Made by a program: the position numbers and the translations under genes. The notes under the pieces were generated by a model. It saw only the letters and a list, made by a program, of their open reading frames with translations, made no database searches and was not told the DNA's origin. From NCBI RefSeq assembly GCF_000314975.1, contig NZ_BAEN01000041.1, positions 62,001 to 126,000 on the forward strand: a stretch of DNA of 64,000 bases. The letters are read 5' to 3'. Shown piece after piece: positions 44,313 through 54,230 of this stretch; positions within the stretch are counted from its first letter, which is position 1, and each line of letters starts with the position of its first letter. This DNA is from Aliiglaciecola lipolytica E3. Lineage in GTDB: Bacteria > Pseudomonadota > Gammaproteobacteria > Enterobacterales > Alteromonadaceae.

Positions 44313-46628
44313 TTATTTTTGTTTGCGCCAGAATACAGCAGCTAAAGCAGGTAAAACCACAATTGCACCTAACATATTTACCACAAACATGAAGGTCAGC
44401 AAAATTCCCATATCCATTTGGAACTTAAGCGATGAAAATACCCAAGTGCTCACACCAACAGCTAACGTAATTCCGGTAAATAGCACTGCACTACCTCTTT
44501 CTTTCAGTGCTTCAAAATAAGCCTGTCTAACGGGCATACCAGATTTAAGTTTGATATTCATCGTAGATAAAATATAAATCCCGTAATCGACGCCAATACC
44601 AACCCCCAGTGCAATCACCGGTAAGGTTGAAACTGTTAGGCCAATTTGCAAAAACGTCATTAATGCTTGTGCTAACACCGACACCACATATAACGGAACT
44701 ACCACCGACAAGGTCGCACGCAATGACCTAAAGCTCATTAAACACAATAAAATCACAGCGCCAAACACATATAGCATCATAGGATCTTGTGCTGCAGAAA
44801 CAGCTTCATTTTTAGCAGCCATTACGCCAACAGGACCAGAAGCTAAACTAAATTTGAGTGTATCGGTTTCATAGTCTTGTCTAAATAATTTCACCGCATC
44901 AACCACTCGGTCGATAGTTTCTGCTTTATGATCTTCCATAAACAAAATGATCGGCATTACTGAACAGTTTGTATTGAGTAATCCAGAAGATGTAGGTATA
45001 CGTGATATTGCTTGAACTAACGTTTGTTGATTACGCGGTAATACACGCCATTTCGGATTTCCTTCGTTATATCCCGCGTTAACCAGTTTCGCTACAGATG
45101 GTAGGCTTACCGCTGATTGCACGCCCTCTACATTGGTCATTTTCCACTGCAATTCATCAATTGCGTTCATTACCTCAAAGGATGTACACGCTTCTGGCGT
45201 TGTTTCTACCAGCACTGAGATGTAATCAACGCTAATTGCATATTTATCGGTTATCAAAAAGGTATCTTGATTATACCGACTGCTTTCATGCAAAGCTGGT
45301 GCACCTGCATGCAGATCACCGATTTTCATTTTAGAAGATTGCATCCATCCTAAAACAAAAAGAACGGCAGTAATCGCTAAAATTATGTATGCATATTTTG
45401 GAGTAGAACATTTAGATATCGCATTCCACCATCCATCTGAACGATTTTGTTTGTTCTTGAATTTATTCTTATATGAATCACTAAATTTCACATAAGACAT
45501 CAACACCGGCAATAAGATGAGATTGGTTAGGATTATTACCGCCACCCCTAAACTTGCCGTAATGGCCAATTCTCTGATAATACCAATATCGATCACCAGT
45601 AAGGTCATAAACCCAACCGTATCGGAAAGAAGTGCTATTCCACCTGGAATCAACAGGGTTCTGAATGCAGATTCCGCCGCAAACCTCGCAGTTCCACCTT
45701 CCACAATACGCTTTCCAACCGCGTTTATCATTTGCACACCATGACTTACGCCAATAGCAAATACTAAGAAAGGGACTAAGATAGACATAGGATCCAATCC
45801 AAATCCTAATATAGTCAACAACCCCAGCTGCCAAACAACTGCTATCACAGAACATAAAAGTGGTAAAATGGTAAGCATGATTGATTTCGAAAAGAAATAA
45901 ACCATTATTGCGGTAATGGCTAAAGCAATGGCAAAGAATAACAATACATCTTTTGCGCCATCGGCTACATCACCAATCATTTTGGCAAAGCCAATAATAT
46001 GAATGCTGGTATTTTCGTTCTCAAATTTTCCGCGAAGTTGCGTCTCTAATTGTTCTGCAAGAACAAGAGTATCGAGCTTTTCCCCAGTGCCTGGATCGAT
46101 GTTTAATAACTGTGCAGAAACCATCGCACATTTAAAATCATCCGATACCATTTGACCTACAACGCCGGCCTTGTCTACATTTTGCGAAACCAACGCAAGC
46201 GCATCTGGATTTGTGGAATCGAAGTCAGCAGGTATTACCGGACCTCCAGCGAAACCTCCTTCAACAATTTCGGTAAAGCGTGTAGAGGAGGAAAATAAAG
46301 ATTTAACTAACGAACGTTCAACACCATTAATAAAAAATAACTGGTCATGTACATTTTTTAAGGTATCAAAGAATTCCGTATTATAAATATCACTGTCTTT
46401 ATCACATACAGATACCAAAATATTATTCGCACCACCAAAGTCCTTGGCATGCTTCATGTAATTAACCATATATTCGTGGTTAAGAGGAATATTTTTGGTA
46501 AAGCCGGCGTCCAGTTTAAGCTGCGACGATTGATACCCGAGGAATCCAGTGGCTAAAACAAAAAGTAATACTACAATGATTCGATTACGAAAAATTGCAT
46601 TTACGCAAAAATCAATCAATTTAGTCAT
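44313..46628 (-). CDS. RND/MMPL-family transporter
   Basis: This 771-residue protein has the RND/MMPL layout: helix 1 (about 16-33), a large periplasmic loop, five helices, a second helix (about 400-420) with loop, and five more helices. Intramembrane motifs FAIGVSHGVQMINA and GVGIGVDYGIYILSTMNIK match MMPL-type lipid exporters and lack the tripartite HAE family features. It ends a four-gene operon with DUF1302, DUF1329 and a YCF48-like protein, overlapping the latter by four bases. The substrate is unknown; hydrophobic or lipid cargo is plausible. Confidence 0.87.
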   Translation of the reverse strand: MTKLIDFCVNAIFRNRIIVVLLFVLATGFLGYQSSQLKLDAGFTKNIPLNHEYMVNYMKHAKDFGGANNILVSVCDKDSDIYNTEFFDTLKNVHDQLFFINGVERSLVKSLFSSSTRFTEIVEGGFAGGPVIPADFDSTNPDALALVSQNVDKAGVVGQMVSDDFKCAMVSAQLLNIDPGTGEKLDTLVLAEQLETQLRGKFENENTSIHIIGFAKMIGDVADGAKDVLLFFAIALAITAIMVYFFSKSIMLTILPLLCSVIAVVWQLGLLTILGFGLDPMSILVPFLVFAIGVSHGVQMINAVGKRIVEGGTARFAAESAFRTLLIPGGIALLSDTVGFMTLLVIDIGIIRELAITASLGVAVIILTNLILLPVLMSYVKFSDSYKNKFKNKQNRSDGWWNAISKCSTPKYAYIILAITAVLFVLGWMQSSKMKIGDLHAGAPALHESSRYNQDTFLITDKYAISVDYISVLVETTPEACTSFEVMNAIDELQWKMTNVEGVQSAVSLPSVAKLVNAGYNEGNPKWRVLPRNQQTLVQAISRIPTSSGLLNTNCSVMPIILFMEDHKAETIDRVVDAVKLFRQDYETDTLKFSLASGPVGVMAAKNEAVSAAQDPMMLYVFGAVILLCLMSFRSLRATLSVVVPLYVVSVLAQALMTFLQIGLTVSTLPVIALGVGIGVDYGIYILSTMNIKLKSGMPVRQAYFEALKERGSAVLFTGITLAVGVSTWVFSSLKFQMDMGILLTFMFVVNMLGAIVVLPALAAVFWRKQK

Positions 46629-47701
46629 AGTCCGCTATTAATTCCTTCACATACTGTCATGTCATCGCGATATAAAATACTTTTCATTCCCATCGCAGAG
46701 GCAATGATAATTTGATTTTGCACGTTTAGTGCAGCATTAATTGCCTTTCCATCTTCAAAATGCGCTTTTTGCACATCATCGCCGTTAACACAGACGATAT
46801 TGCCGCTATTTCCCATAGCAATAAACTGACTTTCAGAGTATGGAATGATGGTATTTAAGGAAGAAGTCATGCCTGAACGTATTTGTATCCATTGCGCACT
46901 TTCTGATGAAAATTTAAAAATATTGCCGCGTAAGCCAACAGCAACAATGTCACCATTGTTTATCTGTTGAATATCAAAGAATGAACCAAAATAATTTACG
47001 TCCATACGTTGCCAAGTGAAGCCTTTGTCATCGCTTTTAGCTAACAACCCTGATTCACCGGCGATATAAATTGTCTCTCCGGCTACTAATATTTTATTTA
47101 AGTGTGGCAAAATGGACGCTAACTCTGATTGATAAAAGTCCTCATCTTCAGCTCTAATCTCTTCTAAATAATCAATATCATCTGGATGTAGAAATTCTCT
47201 ATGTACTTCTTTTTTCCAGTCAGCACCGCCATTAGTAGTGCGTAAAAAAGTACCATAAGCACCAATAGCGATCCCTTCTTGGGAATTTAAAAAGGTAACA
47301 TCTAAAAGTGGCTTTTGTAATTCGGGGGCGAACATTTGTAATTGCCAAGGTTGGCTAGCTGCAGACTTATGCAGAATGACTGCATCATGTCCAACTGCCC
47401 ATATCTGATTGTCTATTGCTGTAACAGCAGTTAACGTTGATAGCGTTGGTACGGTTTGTTGCTGCCAATTCTCGCCGTCTTCAGACAGTAAAATATGGCC
47501 TCTTTCTCCAACACTAATAATTTGTGTATTTGTTTTTGCTACATCTAGTAACAAGGATTCTTTTGCTAAGGGAGCCAAATAAGATTCTTCAGAAGACGCT
47601 GAGAATGCACACAAAGAACTCACAAACAAAACGGATAGAATTTTACTTCGATTCATATTCTTCTTTTCATCTTCATTTACAAAAACGGTTGGCAAAGCCA
47701 A
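46625..47701 (-). CDS. YCF48/BNR-repeat periplasmic beta-propeller protein
   Basis: The product is 358 residues from the predicted start, or 344 from the downstream ATG (47659) directly before the signal peptide NRSKILSVLFVSSLCAFSASSE. BNR-type repeats such as TTNGGADWKKE and SDDKGFTWQRM mark a YCF48-like photosynthesis-assembly-related propeller. In proteobacteria these occur with DUF1302/DUF1329/RND genes and not with photosynthesis. It is likely an extracytoplasmic assembly or docking partner of the RND protein. Confidence 0.82.
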   Translation of the reverse strand: MALPTVFVNEDEKKNMNRSKILSVLFVSSLCAFSASSEESYLAPLAKESLLLDVAKTNTQIISVGERGHILLSEDGENWQQQTVPTLSTLTAVTAIDNQIWAVGHDAVILHKSAASQPWQLQMFAPELQKPLLDVTFLNSQEGIAIGAYGTFLRTTNGGADWKKEVHREFLHPDDIDYLEEIRAEDEDFYQSELASILPHLNKILVAGETIYIAGESGLLAKSDDKGFTWQRMDVNYFGSFFDIQQINNGDIVAVGLRGNIFKFSSESAQWIQIRSGMTSSLNTIIPYSESQFIAMGNSGNIVCVNGDDVQKAHFEDGKAINAALNVQNQIIIASAMGMKSILYRDDMTVCEGINSGL

Positions 47702-47717
47702 CCGTTGATTTTAATAG

Positions 47718-49085
47718 TTAGCGTATACCTTCTCGCCTGAGGGCCTGAGCAGTAAATTCTTTTTCGTTAGGTCTAACCGAAAAGTCATATACTTTATCTT
47801 CATTATCAAGACCTAAAGCAAGGTAACGTCTAGAATTTAAATCATGATATACATCAAGCGTAGACCAATGTGTAGGAACTTCGTAGTAATTTATTCCATG
47901 AGCTACCGCTACTTTATATAAATCACCACGATTATCGTACATATCTGCTACCTGAACTTGCCAGCTATCCTCGTCTATAAAAAACACACGTTTAGAATAA
48001 ACATGGCGGAAACCATCTTTCAGATTCGCTTCAACTACCCATACACGGTGCTTTTCATAACGTGTTAAATCAGGATTAATATGGCCAGGTTTTAGAATTT
48101 CGTCGTACTTCACATCACCACTATGCAAGGCATAGTTATTGTAAGCGACGTACATTTCTTTTTTACCTTTTAATTCCCACGTATAACGGTCCGGCGCACC
48201 GTTGAACATATCGAAATCATCTGTAGTTCGTAAACCATCAGATGCAGTACCTGGTGCGTCATATGCAATATTAGGCGCACGTCTAACTCGACGTTGACCG
48301 GTATTATATGTCCAAGCTTGACGCGGCTCTCGCACTTGGTCCATTGTTTCATGTACTAACAAAGCCGTACCTGCAAGTCGAGCTGGAGAGGTAATGGATT
48401 GTTTAAACTTCATTAAAATGTTGTCTTCTAACAACGCTTCTGGCGTTGCATCCGGACTAGAGTATTTTACAAATAAAATTTCATCAAATCCAATGACAGT
48501 ATAATCACCCGAAGATGTAGGGGCTGCTTGACCACCGTTACGCTGAATGCCTTCACCACGGAATCGTAAAATATGATTCCATATCGCTTCTACACCATTT
48601 TGTGGAATAGGAAACGGAACGCCAATTGCTGCGTTTTTAATACCGTTACCACCTTGAATTAGTTCAGCTCGCGAAGCATTTGCTTTCGTTGCGTCGTAAA
48701 CAAATTGTGGATTCGACGCGGTACGGCGAGTTTGATAAACCGGCATTTTATAAGTGTCAGGGTAAGTTTCGAACAATTTGACCTGACCAGCACTTAGAAA
48801 ATCAGCGTATTCTTTGTAATTTTGACCAGTTATGGTGAAAAGTACTTTGTCACCAGGGAACGGATCTGGATGAAAGTCCCCTGCTTTATATCCCGCTGGA
48901 GGCGTTGTAATACCGCCGTCCCACGCAGGAATACTACCGTCAGCATTTCCTGCTTTTTCACCACCAAGTGGCGTTAGTTCGCTGCCTAGTTTCGATGCTT
49001 GCTCTTGAGATACTTTCGCTTGAGCAAACGAAACAGTGAGTGCCAATGCTATTGCAGAGGTTGTTACTACTAAATTCTTAATCAT
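47718..49085 (-). CDS. DUF1329 exported protein
   Basis: This 455-residue protein has a clear signal peptide (cleavage after AQA, about residue 23) and DUF1329 features: SKLGSELTPLGGEKAGNADGSIPAWDGG near the start, and VRRAPNIAYDAPGTASDGLRTTDDFDMFNGAPDRYTW in the middle. DUF1329 is, as I recall, related by fold to LolA/LolB-type lipid-binding proteins. Adjacent DUF1302 and RND genes point to a periplasmic carrier of a hydrophobic molecule. This is inference. Confidence 0.88.
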   Translation of the reverse strand: MIKNLVVTTSAIALALTVSFAQAKVSQEQASKLGSELTPLGGEKAGNADGSIPAWDGGITTPPAGYKAGDFHPDPFPGDKVLFTITGQNYKEYADFLSAGQVKLFETYPDTYKMPVYQTRRTASNPQFVYDATKANASRAELIQGGNGIKNAAIGVPFPIPQNGVEAIWNHILRFRGEGIQRNGGQAAPTSSGDYTVIGFDEILFVKYSSPDATPEALLEDNILMKFKQSITSPARLAGTALLVHETMDQVREPRQAWTYNTGQRRVRRAPNIAYDAPGTASDGLRTTDDFDMFNGAPDRYTWELKGKKEMYVAYNNYALHSGDVKYDEILKPGHINPDLTRYEKHRVWVVEANLKDGFRHVYSKRVFFIDEDSWQVQVADMYDNRGDLYKVAVAHGINYYEVPTHWSTLDVYHDLNSRRYLALGLDNEDKVYDFSVRPNEKEFTAQALRREGIR

Positions 49086-49097
49086 TTCGTTTTTCTC

Positions 49098-51176
49098 TTA
49101 AATCGAGTATTTAAAGTTAACTGATACAAAGTCACGGTCTGATAAGGCATTCGTTGTGCCTATCCCGCCCCAGAAGCTACTATAACCTACAGATGCAGAA
49201 AATTTGCTTAAATAATCGAACTCAAAAGTCAAATTCGCAGATTTAACATCTTCGGTAAATAGGAACAAAGGATCAGGTGTTGTACCGTCTACATCATGAG
49301 AGAATGTCGCTCGTGTTCGCAGGTTGACGCCTGAAAATACATTATTAAAGTCAGCAACAGCTAAGATACGATAACCCCAAGCAGAATCGGTTGGGAATGG
49401 ATTGGTTTCTGGCCCATTTGATAAACCAATGTGCAACCCTTCTCTAGTAGAAATAATATTGCCACTTTCATCGCGAAGTGGTTCTAATGATGCCGTTCTA
49501 GATGTTCCAGGTCCATTTAATCTTAGAATGCTAGGATCAGGCATATCTTCAATGCTAATATAGCCAACCTCCCCTAATAAAATAAGGTTATCAGCACCTA
49601 ACGCTGGGCCAAAAACATGAGTGGCTGTCATTTGTGCCTGAATGGTGTCAGACAATACGAAGCCTTCAGCTGTTTCACCTGGTCCTACATCGCGACCAAT
49701 ATTACCCAGTTGTGAAATACCCGCTAAATCTGGACGTAATCCTACATTTGCTAGTTGTTCAGGCATAGCGGTATAAAGAAGTTCGACATCATCAATTTGT
49801 AAAGGTTCATCAGCTCGGTAAGCAATTTCACCTGCAAGTGCCGTTTCCCCAACGTTAGTATTGAAACTAAAACCATATAATTTGATGTCTTCAGGATACA
49901 TAAATTGAGTTTCAGTAAATGCATCCAAGGAAGTGATATTGTCACGTGTAATTTCATTTGCAGCTAAAAATGCAATGTCTTGCGCAATGCCTGCAGTGGT
50001 AAAATCTGATGTTGTACCAGAAATTAGTGGACGCTGACTATGATAGTTAATGTGATACAAACTAAATTCAGTATCGTTTAAATCTGCTGAGTAATATGAC
50101 ATTTTAATACCATATTGCCCCTGATCATCAGCATCTGTGTGAGCAGCGTCACTATAGCCCCTTACAGCAACTTTAGTTGGATACGCTAAATAAGCAGCAG
50201 AAATTTGTGCAGGATCAGCTCCCGCTAGCAGCGCTGAGCGCAAACCATTTAAGCTTTCAATCAGAAAATCTAAATTAATGTCGGGATTACCTGTGAAACC
50301 TAACTGAATATTTTGCGCTTGACCGCCCTCACCTGCAAAATCATTAGTGGCAAAGTAACTCCCGGCTTGCGGTAGTCTGCTGCGTTCCCATTCATATTGA
50401 TAATATGCTGACAAACTGAGGTTTTCAGTTAAACCAAAAGACGCAAATACCATCCCTACAGGAATGAAAACTTCTTTTAGTTCTGCCCCAGGTGCTTGTG
50501 CTCTGGTAACATCAACGGGATTTGTTGTATTAATACCGTGTTGGATAAACGTACTTTCACCCCAACTCACGACCTGATCACCGATACGCAAGGTAACTGG
50601 TACATTGCCTATATCAAAATCGGCATAAAAGAATGCATCTAACAGTCTGACATCAGAACAAAGTTCCTCTGATGCTTGCGAGGCAGCACAAGGATCTTGT
50701 GTTTGACCGGTAATTGGATTTGTCCAATCTCTACTGCCATCTTTTAAAGCAAAATCATAAAAATAGAAGCCACGAGCGAAAAAGCCCATGTTGTCATAGC
50801 GAATATCTAATTCATGGGTCCCTTTAAACACAGTCGAAAAGGCTTCGCCTTTGTCAAAGTTTAAGTTTCCAAGATCGCCGTTAGTTGAATATGCACCATC
50901 GGCATTGGCCCACACTTCAGCTGAGGTATAAATAGGATTGGTAGCAGCATTGTATCCACTCCAATCAAAATTGGGATGGTTACTATTACCAATTAAAGAA
51001 AAGTCACGTTCTTCAACGCGAATACTGGTTCCTAACGAAAAATTGGAATCAAAATTAACTGACCAATCTCCACTATCCCATGATGCAGCAAATAGGTTTG
51101 CGGAAGTCATAACAGAAACAGCAGCTATGCTAAGTGCAAGCGGTGACTTTTTAAACTTCAAAGGTCCACACTTCAT
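49098..51176 (-). CDS. DUF1302 outer-membrane protein
   Basis: This 692-residue protein has a signal peptide (cleavage after LFA, about residue 29) and a beta-strand-rich, Gly/Asp-rich sequence with WDSGDWSVNFDSNFSLGTSIRVEERD, the DUF1302 N-terminus. The C-terminus ends RDFVSVNFKYSI, an aromatic-ending outer-membrane barrel signature. It is probably the outer-membrane channel or receptor of the DUF1329/YCF48/RND system. First gene of the operon. Confidence 0.88.
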   Translation of the reverse strand: MKCGPLKFKKSPLALSIAAVSVMTSANLFAASWDSGDWSVNFDSNFSLGTSIRVEERDFSLIGNSNHPNFDWSGYNAATNPIYTSAEVWANADGAYSTNGDLGNLNFDKGEAFSTVFKGTHELDIRYDNMGFFARGFYFYDFALKDGSRDWTNPITGQTQDPCAASQASEELCSDVRLLDAFFYADFDIGNVPVTLRIGDQVVSWGESTFIQHGINTTNPVDVTRAQAPGAELKEVFIPVGMVFASFGLTENLSLSAYYQYEWERSRLPQAGSYFATNDFAGEGGQAQNIQLGFTGNPDINLDFLIESLNGLRSALLAGADPAQISAAYLAYPTKVAVRGYSDAAHTDADDQGQYGIKMSYYSADLNDTEFSLYHINYHSQRPLISGTTSDFTTAGIAQDIAFLAANEITRDNITSLDAFTETQFMYPEDIKLYGFSFNTNVGETALAGEIAYRADEPLQIDDVELLYTAMPEQLANVGLRPDLAGISQLGNIGRDVGPGETAEGFVLSDTIQAQMTATHVFGPALGADNLILLGEVGYISIEDMPDPSILRLNGPGTSRTASLEPLRDESGNIISTREGLHIGLSNGPETNPFPTDSAWGYRILAVADFNNVFSGVNLRTRATFSHDVDGTTPDPLFLFTEDVKSANLTFEFDYLSKFSASVGYSSFWGGIGTTNALSDRDFVSVNFKYSI

Positions 51177-51355
51177 ATTTTAGTTCTCCCATGTCGCCTT
51201 AAAAATCAAAACGACTGATTATTAGTAGCAAATTATTCACAAAATCATTACATCATTTCGACCTGATAGCAAGAAGAAATCGTACCAGTTAAAAAAATGT
51301 AAAATGCCACCGTTTTCAACAGGTTAAAAAACGTTCAAACAACTAATGCAAATAA

Positions 51356-51577
51356 TTATGTTATTTTTTCAAACGAAAAGACTTTATTTTCAGAGGTAAT
51401 TATAAGACGAAAACGACCTTTTAACCCAACGCGAGTAACAAAAGGTCGCAGATTTAAAGTAGGTATTTGTATACGTTCTCCACTTTCAGAATGAAGAATG
51501 ACCGAATTGGTGGAGGCTGTGTACAACTTCTCACACATTTCATAAGAGGCATTTAAATTAAAATAATAGGTCCGCAT
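51356..51577 (-). CDS. DUF2835 small protein
   Basis: This 73-residue protein matches DUF2835: N-terminal YYFNLNASYEMCEKLY and a central RIQIPTLNLRPFVTRVGLKGRFRL. It is found downstream of pepN in many gammaproteobacteria. Function unknown; it may be a small RNA- or protein-binding domain. It lies four bases after pepN. Confidence 0.85.
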   Translation of the reverse strand: MRTYYFNLNASYEMCEKLYTASTNSVILHSESGERIQIPTLNLRPFVTRVGLKGRFRLIITSENKVFSFEKIT

Positions 51578-51581
51578 AAAC

Positions 51582-54173
51582 TCATTGATAACTTAAACTT
51601 TTACTCACTTTCTCATACAAGTCTTTACTAAGATTTGGTTGCGCCAACAATCGGGTTAGTTGATGTTTCATGAGTTCAGCTCGAGCTTCATCCATTTTTT
51701 TCCATTGGCTAAGTGGTGTAACAATTCGAGCAGCAACTTGCGGATTTCTTGCATCCAATTTTAATAAATAATCTGCAATATATTTATATCCAGATCCATC
51801 TATCGCATGAAATCCTGTTGGATTGTAAAATGCAAACGTCCCGATAACAGAACGCACACGATTTGGATTATCATGATTAAACTGTTTATGACTAAGCAAC
51901 AAATCGAGTCGTGCAAGTATATCAGGGATTTCACTGCTGGCATGTAAAGCAAACCATTTATCCAGCACCAATGGGTCATCTGCCCATTTTTGTTCGAATT
52001 CAGACATTAGACGTTCAAAACAAGGCAATAAAGCGGACTGTGCCGCTTTTAAAGCACCAAGGCTATCAGTCATATTACTCGAAGCAGAAAACTGTTCACT
52101 CACCAATTTATCGCCAATGTCAGTTTTAGCTAAATAATGTAAGCATAGATTTCTTATTTTACGCTTGTTCACTTGAGTAGCAGTATATTTGTATCCAGAT
52201 TGTGCGCTTTCACTGTAAATTAATAAGAAGTTAGCTGAGAATGTATTTGCAATGTGCGACTCTAATTCTTTTCGGGCTTTATTGAGTTCAACGACATAGT
52301 AGCGAGAAACCTGTTGAGCAAGAGTTTCAATATTGGGTAACGTTAACATTTCTGCCAACAATGCCCAGTCAGTGTCCGCCTGCTTATCGTTAAAAATGCC
52401 GTTGATCAAATTATCGATATCACGCAATGAAACTTTGAAAGTTGAACCTGCAGGCGTTTTACCGTGCAAATATTCACTAAATAATTTTTGCCCCGCATCC
52501 CAGCGTGAAAAGCCATCCTGACTTTGCAGCGCAATCTTTAGCAAGGCATCTACAGTGTAATCAAATTCTAGTTTAACCGGTGCTGAAAAATCAGCTAATA
52601 ACGCTACCGTCGGTTTTTCAGTAAACCCGCTTTTAGTCAACGTTTGACTACCTTGTTTGAGTTCAAACAACTCAGCACTTGGCTTTTCTCCGTTACACAT
52701 AAACTCTAATCGAATAGGAATATGTAAATTTTGTTTTTGTTGTTGATCTGCAGTTGGGGCGTTAATTTGCTGGAACTCCAATATATATTCCCCGGTGGCA
52801 TCGTCAAAGCGTTCTTTTACGCTTACCACCGGCGTGCCTGATTGGCTGTACCAGAGTTTGAATTGTGATAAATCAACCTGATTGGCATCTTGCATTGCAC
52901 TGACAAAATCATCGCAAGTTACCGCTTGACCATCATGACGCTTAAAATACAAATCAATACCATTTTTGAACCCTTGTTGTCCTAACAAGGTGTGCAACAT
53001 ACGAATGACTTCAGCACCTTTATCGTAAACCGTTACCGTATAAAAATTATTCATTTCAATAACTTCATCAGGACGAATTGGATGCGACATTGCGCTGGCG
53101 TCTTCTGCGAATTGATGCTCTCTAATGACTTTGACATTTTTAATTCGGTTAACCACTCTAGAGCTCATATCTGCACTAAATTGTTGGTCTCGAAAAACAG
53201 TCAGCCCTTCTTTTAAACTGAGCTGGAACCAATCTCTACAGGTTACTCGGTTGCCGGTCCAGTTATGGAAATATTCGTGTGCGATTACGGATTCAATATT
53301 AAAAAAGTCTTCATCTGTAGCCGACTCACTGTCAGCCAGAACGAACTTACTATTAAAGACATTAAGGCCTTTGTTTTCCATCGCCCCCATGTTGAAAAAG
53401 TCGACCGCGACTACCATGTAAATGTCTAGGTCGTATTCTAAATCGAAAACTTCTTCGTCCCATTGCATGGACTTTTTAAGAGAGGTTAAAGCATGTTTGC
53501 CGCGTTTTGCTTTGCCTTTATCGACAAACAATTGCAATAGTATTTTTCTGCCAGAAACGGTTTTAAAATGATCTTCAAGTAAATCAAAGTCCCCTGCCAC
53601 TAACGCAAATAAATAACACGGCTTTTTAAAGGGATCGTGCCATTTTACCCAATGCCTACCGTCTTCTAATTTGCCACTATCAACTTTGTTGCCGTTAGAC
53701 AGTAAATAAGGATAGGCTTTTTGATCGGCATAAATAGTGACAGAATACTCGGATAAGACATCAGGTCGGTCAATAAAATAGGTTATCTTACGGAAACCTT
53801 CAGCCTCACATTGGGTGCAATACGCATTTTCGGTTTTATATAATCCTTCTAATGAGCTATTAGATGCAGGATCTATTTCGGTATAAATTTCTAAATAAAA
53901 TTCATCAGGCACATTTTCAAGGGTCAATGATGTTGGTGTTTGCTCATACCGAGTAACACTATTAGCATTTATTTTAATATCTATAAGGGGTAATTCTTCG
54001 CCATCTAACACTAAAGGATGTCGATGCTCTCCATTTCGGATAACTTTTAATTGGCTCTTAACTTGGGTCTTTGGATCCTCAAGTTTGACCGATAAATCAA
54101 CCGTGGATATGAAAAAATGCGGGGGTTGATAATCTAAACGGCGTTTTGCTTGAATCACACTATTATCGGACAT
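51582..54173 (-). CDS. pepN: Aminopeptidase N
   Basis: This 863-residue M1 metallopeptidase has the GAMEN exopeptidase motif (MGAMENKGL) and zinc site HEYFHNW with a downstream glutamate (LKEGLTVFRDQQF). Length is close to E. coli PepN (870). It removes N-terminal residues from peptides in the cytoplasm. It lies 57 bases downstream of the NhaC gene. Confidence 0.95.
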   Translation of the reverse strand: MSDNSVIQAKRRLDYQPPHFFISTVDLSVKLEDPKTQVKSQLKVIRNGEHRHPLVLDGEELPLIDIKINANSVTRYEQTPTSLTLENVPDEFYLEIYTEIDPASNSSLEGLYKTENAYCTQCEAEGFRKITYFIDRPDVLSEYSVTIYADQKAYPYLLSNGNKVDSGKLEDGRHWVKWHDPFKKPCYLFALVAGDFDLLEDHFKTVSGRKILLQLFVDKGKAKRGKHALTSLKKSMQWDEEVFDLEYDLDIYMVVAVDFFNMGAMENKGLNVFNSKFVLADSESATDEDFFNIESVIAHEYFHNWTGNRVTCRDWFQLSLKEGLTVFRDQQFSADMSSRVVNRIKNVKVIREHQFAEDASAMSHPIRPDEVIEMNNFYTVTVYDKGAEVIRMLHTLLGQQGFKNGIDLYFKRHDGQAVTCDDFVSAMQDANQVDLSQFKLWYSQSGTPVVSVKERFDDATGEYILEFQQINAPTADQQQKQNLHIPIRLEFMCNGEKPSAELFELKQGSQTLTKSGFTEKPTVALLADFSAPVKLEFDYTVDALLKIALQSQDGFSRWDAGQKLFSEYLHGKTPAGSTFKVSLRDIDNLINGIFNDKQADTDWALLAEMLTLPNIETLAQQVSRYYVVELNKARKELESHIANTFSANFLLIYSESAQSGYKYTATQVNKRKIRNLCLHYLAKTDIGDKLVSEQFSASSNMTDSLGALKAAQSALLPCFERLMSEFEQKWADDPLVLDKWFALHASSEIPDILARLDLLLSHKQFNHDNPNRVRSVIGTFAFYNPTGFHAIDGSGYKYIADYLLKLDARNPQVAARIVTPLSQWKKMDEARAELMKHQLTRLLAQPNLSKDLYEKVSKSLSYQ

Positions 54174-54230
54174 ACTAAAACCTAAAATAAGACCATTGAA
54201 AAATATAAGAAGACTTAAATGCTTTGCTAC

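Noticed and set aside
45481-45855. 124-codon frame inside the RND gene
   Set aside because: Out-of-frame shadow, rich in Cys/Trp/Tyr, of the RND transporter.
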